Source: Promethearchaeota archaeon
GTDB lineage: Archaea; Asgardarchaeota; Lokiarchaeia; Sigynarchaeales; SOKP01
Reading direction: 5' to 3'
DNA: 64,000 nt
Assembly (NCBI GenBank): GCA_013375495.1
Contig: JABXKC010000015.1
Location: forward strand, 1-64,000
The first letter of the stretch is position 1. The number at the start of each line of letters is the position of its first letter. The notes below the pieces were generated by a model. That model ran no database searches, had not been told where the DNA came from, and worked only from the letters and a program-made list of their open reading frames with translations. Below, one piece after another: positions 63,085 through 64,000 of the stretch. The position numbers and the translations under genes were made by a program.

Positions 63085-64000
63085 TCATGTAAAACTTGTT
63101 TGTAAAATATGTCTTAGTTTTTCTAATTCAATCTTAATTTCATTAATATTACTTACTGTCGCACTAATTCCGATGTAAAAAGTATTATCTTTATTCTCCG
63201 ATAAGATTGAAAATTTTTTAACATAATCAGTTTTATCCTTCGAGAGTGCTATTCTATCGTCTATGTTGACATCCTCATCCTTTAACCTCTGAAAAAATTC
63301 GAGATCCTCACTAATCTTGCTGCTTATTTTCGCTTCAAACTCTCTTATGTCCATTGTATCTAGATAGTGATCGGATATAATTATACCCGAATCTGTGTAT
63401 AAAATTGCATATCTACAATCAAATTGATTTACTAACTTATTTAATCCGTCAGCTATATCGTCTAAATTTAATAAACTATTTAACGAATGAGAAAAGGCTT
63501 TAGAAATTGATGATATATCGTAATATGATGTGTTGTAAAATTCAAATTTAATATCCTTGTTCTGCGATTTAATCAAATTTTTAATCATATTCGCTCTATC
63601 TAGAAACTCTTCGCTATTCCTAAACTTGGGATCAAATTTGTTAAAACATAGTATTACCTCATTTGAATAACTCAAAGTTCTATAGATATCAAGTAATTCG
63701 TGAATGTACTCAATAGTTTCTTCAAATTTGATTTCATCTTGAATGTCTATAAGATAATAAATATAATCTGTATCTTCAAAATAAATAGGATTATTCATGT
63801 AAATTTTTCTGAATTTTTTTTGTCCCCCCATGTCCCAGAGATTAATTCGGAAGGTTTTAAGAAACTTGAAAGAGCTATAATCTATTTTTATTGTAGGTTT
63901 TAAATTTTTAACTCGCTCATAAAAGTTATACTTTTGCCTTAACGCTATCAAAGCGCTCGTTTTGCCAGCGTTATCTAGTCCTGCAATAACCAGCTTAAAT
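63085..64000 (-). CDS. Arf/Rag-like GTPase with C-terminal roadblock-like domain, cut by right edge
   Basis: The gene starts beyond the right edge; at the edge the frame reads FKLVIAGLDNAGKTSAL, the Arf-type P-loop. G3 is WDMGGQKKF. G4 is CFNKFD. The C-terminal 130 residues (YAILYTDSGIIISDHYLDT ... NTFYIGISATVSNINEIKIE) are strand-rich and resemble a roadblock or Rag C-terminal domain. Such Arf/Rag-like GTPases are abundant in Asgard archaea. The N-terminal few residues are missing. Confidence 0.85.
   Translation of the reverse strand, partial: FKLVIAGLDNAGKTSALIALRQKYNFYERVKNLKPTIKIDYSSFKFLKTFRINLWDMGGQKKFRKIYMNNPIYFEDTDYIYYLIDIQDEIKFEETIEYIHELLDIYRTLSYSNEVILCFNKFDPKFRNSEEFLDRANMIKNLIKSQNKDIKFEFYNTSYYDISSISKAFSHSLNSLLNLDDIADGLNKLVNQFDCRYAILYTDSGIIISDHYLDTMDIREFEAKISSKISEDLEFFQRLKDEDVNIDDRIALSKDKTDYVKKFSILSENKDNTFYIGISATVSNINEIKIELEKLRHILQTSFT

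Overview
This window comes from an Asgard archaeon, most likely of the Lokiarchaeia type. The DNA is strongly AT-rich. The information-processing genes are archaeal: both PolD subunits, Orc1/Cdc6, an unsplit RNA polymerase B subunit with RpoH, TFE, MBF1, PAN, Pelota, Cbf5, RtcB with archease, and NAC. Lipid synthesis is archaeal (CDP-archaeol synthase). Mixed among these are eukaryote-like proteins typical of Asgards: a Rab-like GTPase with a very long tail, a roadblock-Ras-like GTPase fusion, an Arf/Rag-like GTPase cut by the right edge, a longin-winged-helix protein, an Elf1 homologue, AN1 zinc-finger membrane proteins and a polyproline coiled-coil protein. TTG starts are common.

Layout. 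1-7.5 kb: 5' part of rnhB, two HTH regulators (one HTH-CBS, divergent from AdoMet synthetase), small zinc-ribbon proteins, two AN1-headed membrane proteins (site-2-protease-like and rhomboid-like), a HypB-like GTPase and an LSm protein. 7.5-20.5 kb: a block of mostly family-less genes on the minus strand. Its core is an eight-gene close-packed operon (16467 down to 7524) with one AAA+ ATPase, an SMC-like coiled-coil protein with a degenerate ATPase-like end, a tandem winged-helix (KITE/ScpB-like) protein and a duplicated zinc-ribbon protein. A 582-aa orphan, a Pro/Gly-rich coiled-coil protein and an all-helical protein lie further upstream. The Elf1 homologue diverges from the operon. 20.5-26.5 kb: two radical SAM enzymes, Pelota, a 51-aa gene, GNAT, nucleotidyltransferase and CutA. 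26.8-31.3 kb: longin-wHTH, rtcB, archease, a KH-like protein and carS. 31.3-39.1 kb: a replication cluster of orc1/cdc6 (with an ORB-like motif upstream), a SWIM-finger protein and divergent PolD DP1/DP2. 39.1-47.6 kb: three tRNA genes, two with introns, the roadblock-GTPase, thiL, cbf5, a methyltransferase, rpoH and rpoB. 47.6-64 kb: small membrane proteins, TFE, MBF1, PAN, PUA, NAC, anaerobic ribonucleotide reductase with two upstream palindromes, MazG, MfnA-like decarboxylase, a zinc-ribbon protein, the long-tailed GTPase, PanB and the partial Arf-like GTPase.

The most promising unexplained system is the AAA+/SMC-like/KITE-like operon at 7.5-16.5 kb. Other strong observations are the tRNA-Lys with an intron in the T loop, the rhomboid-like protein without its catalytic histidine, and the polyproline protein with a short WH2-like tail.
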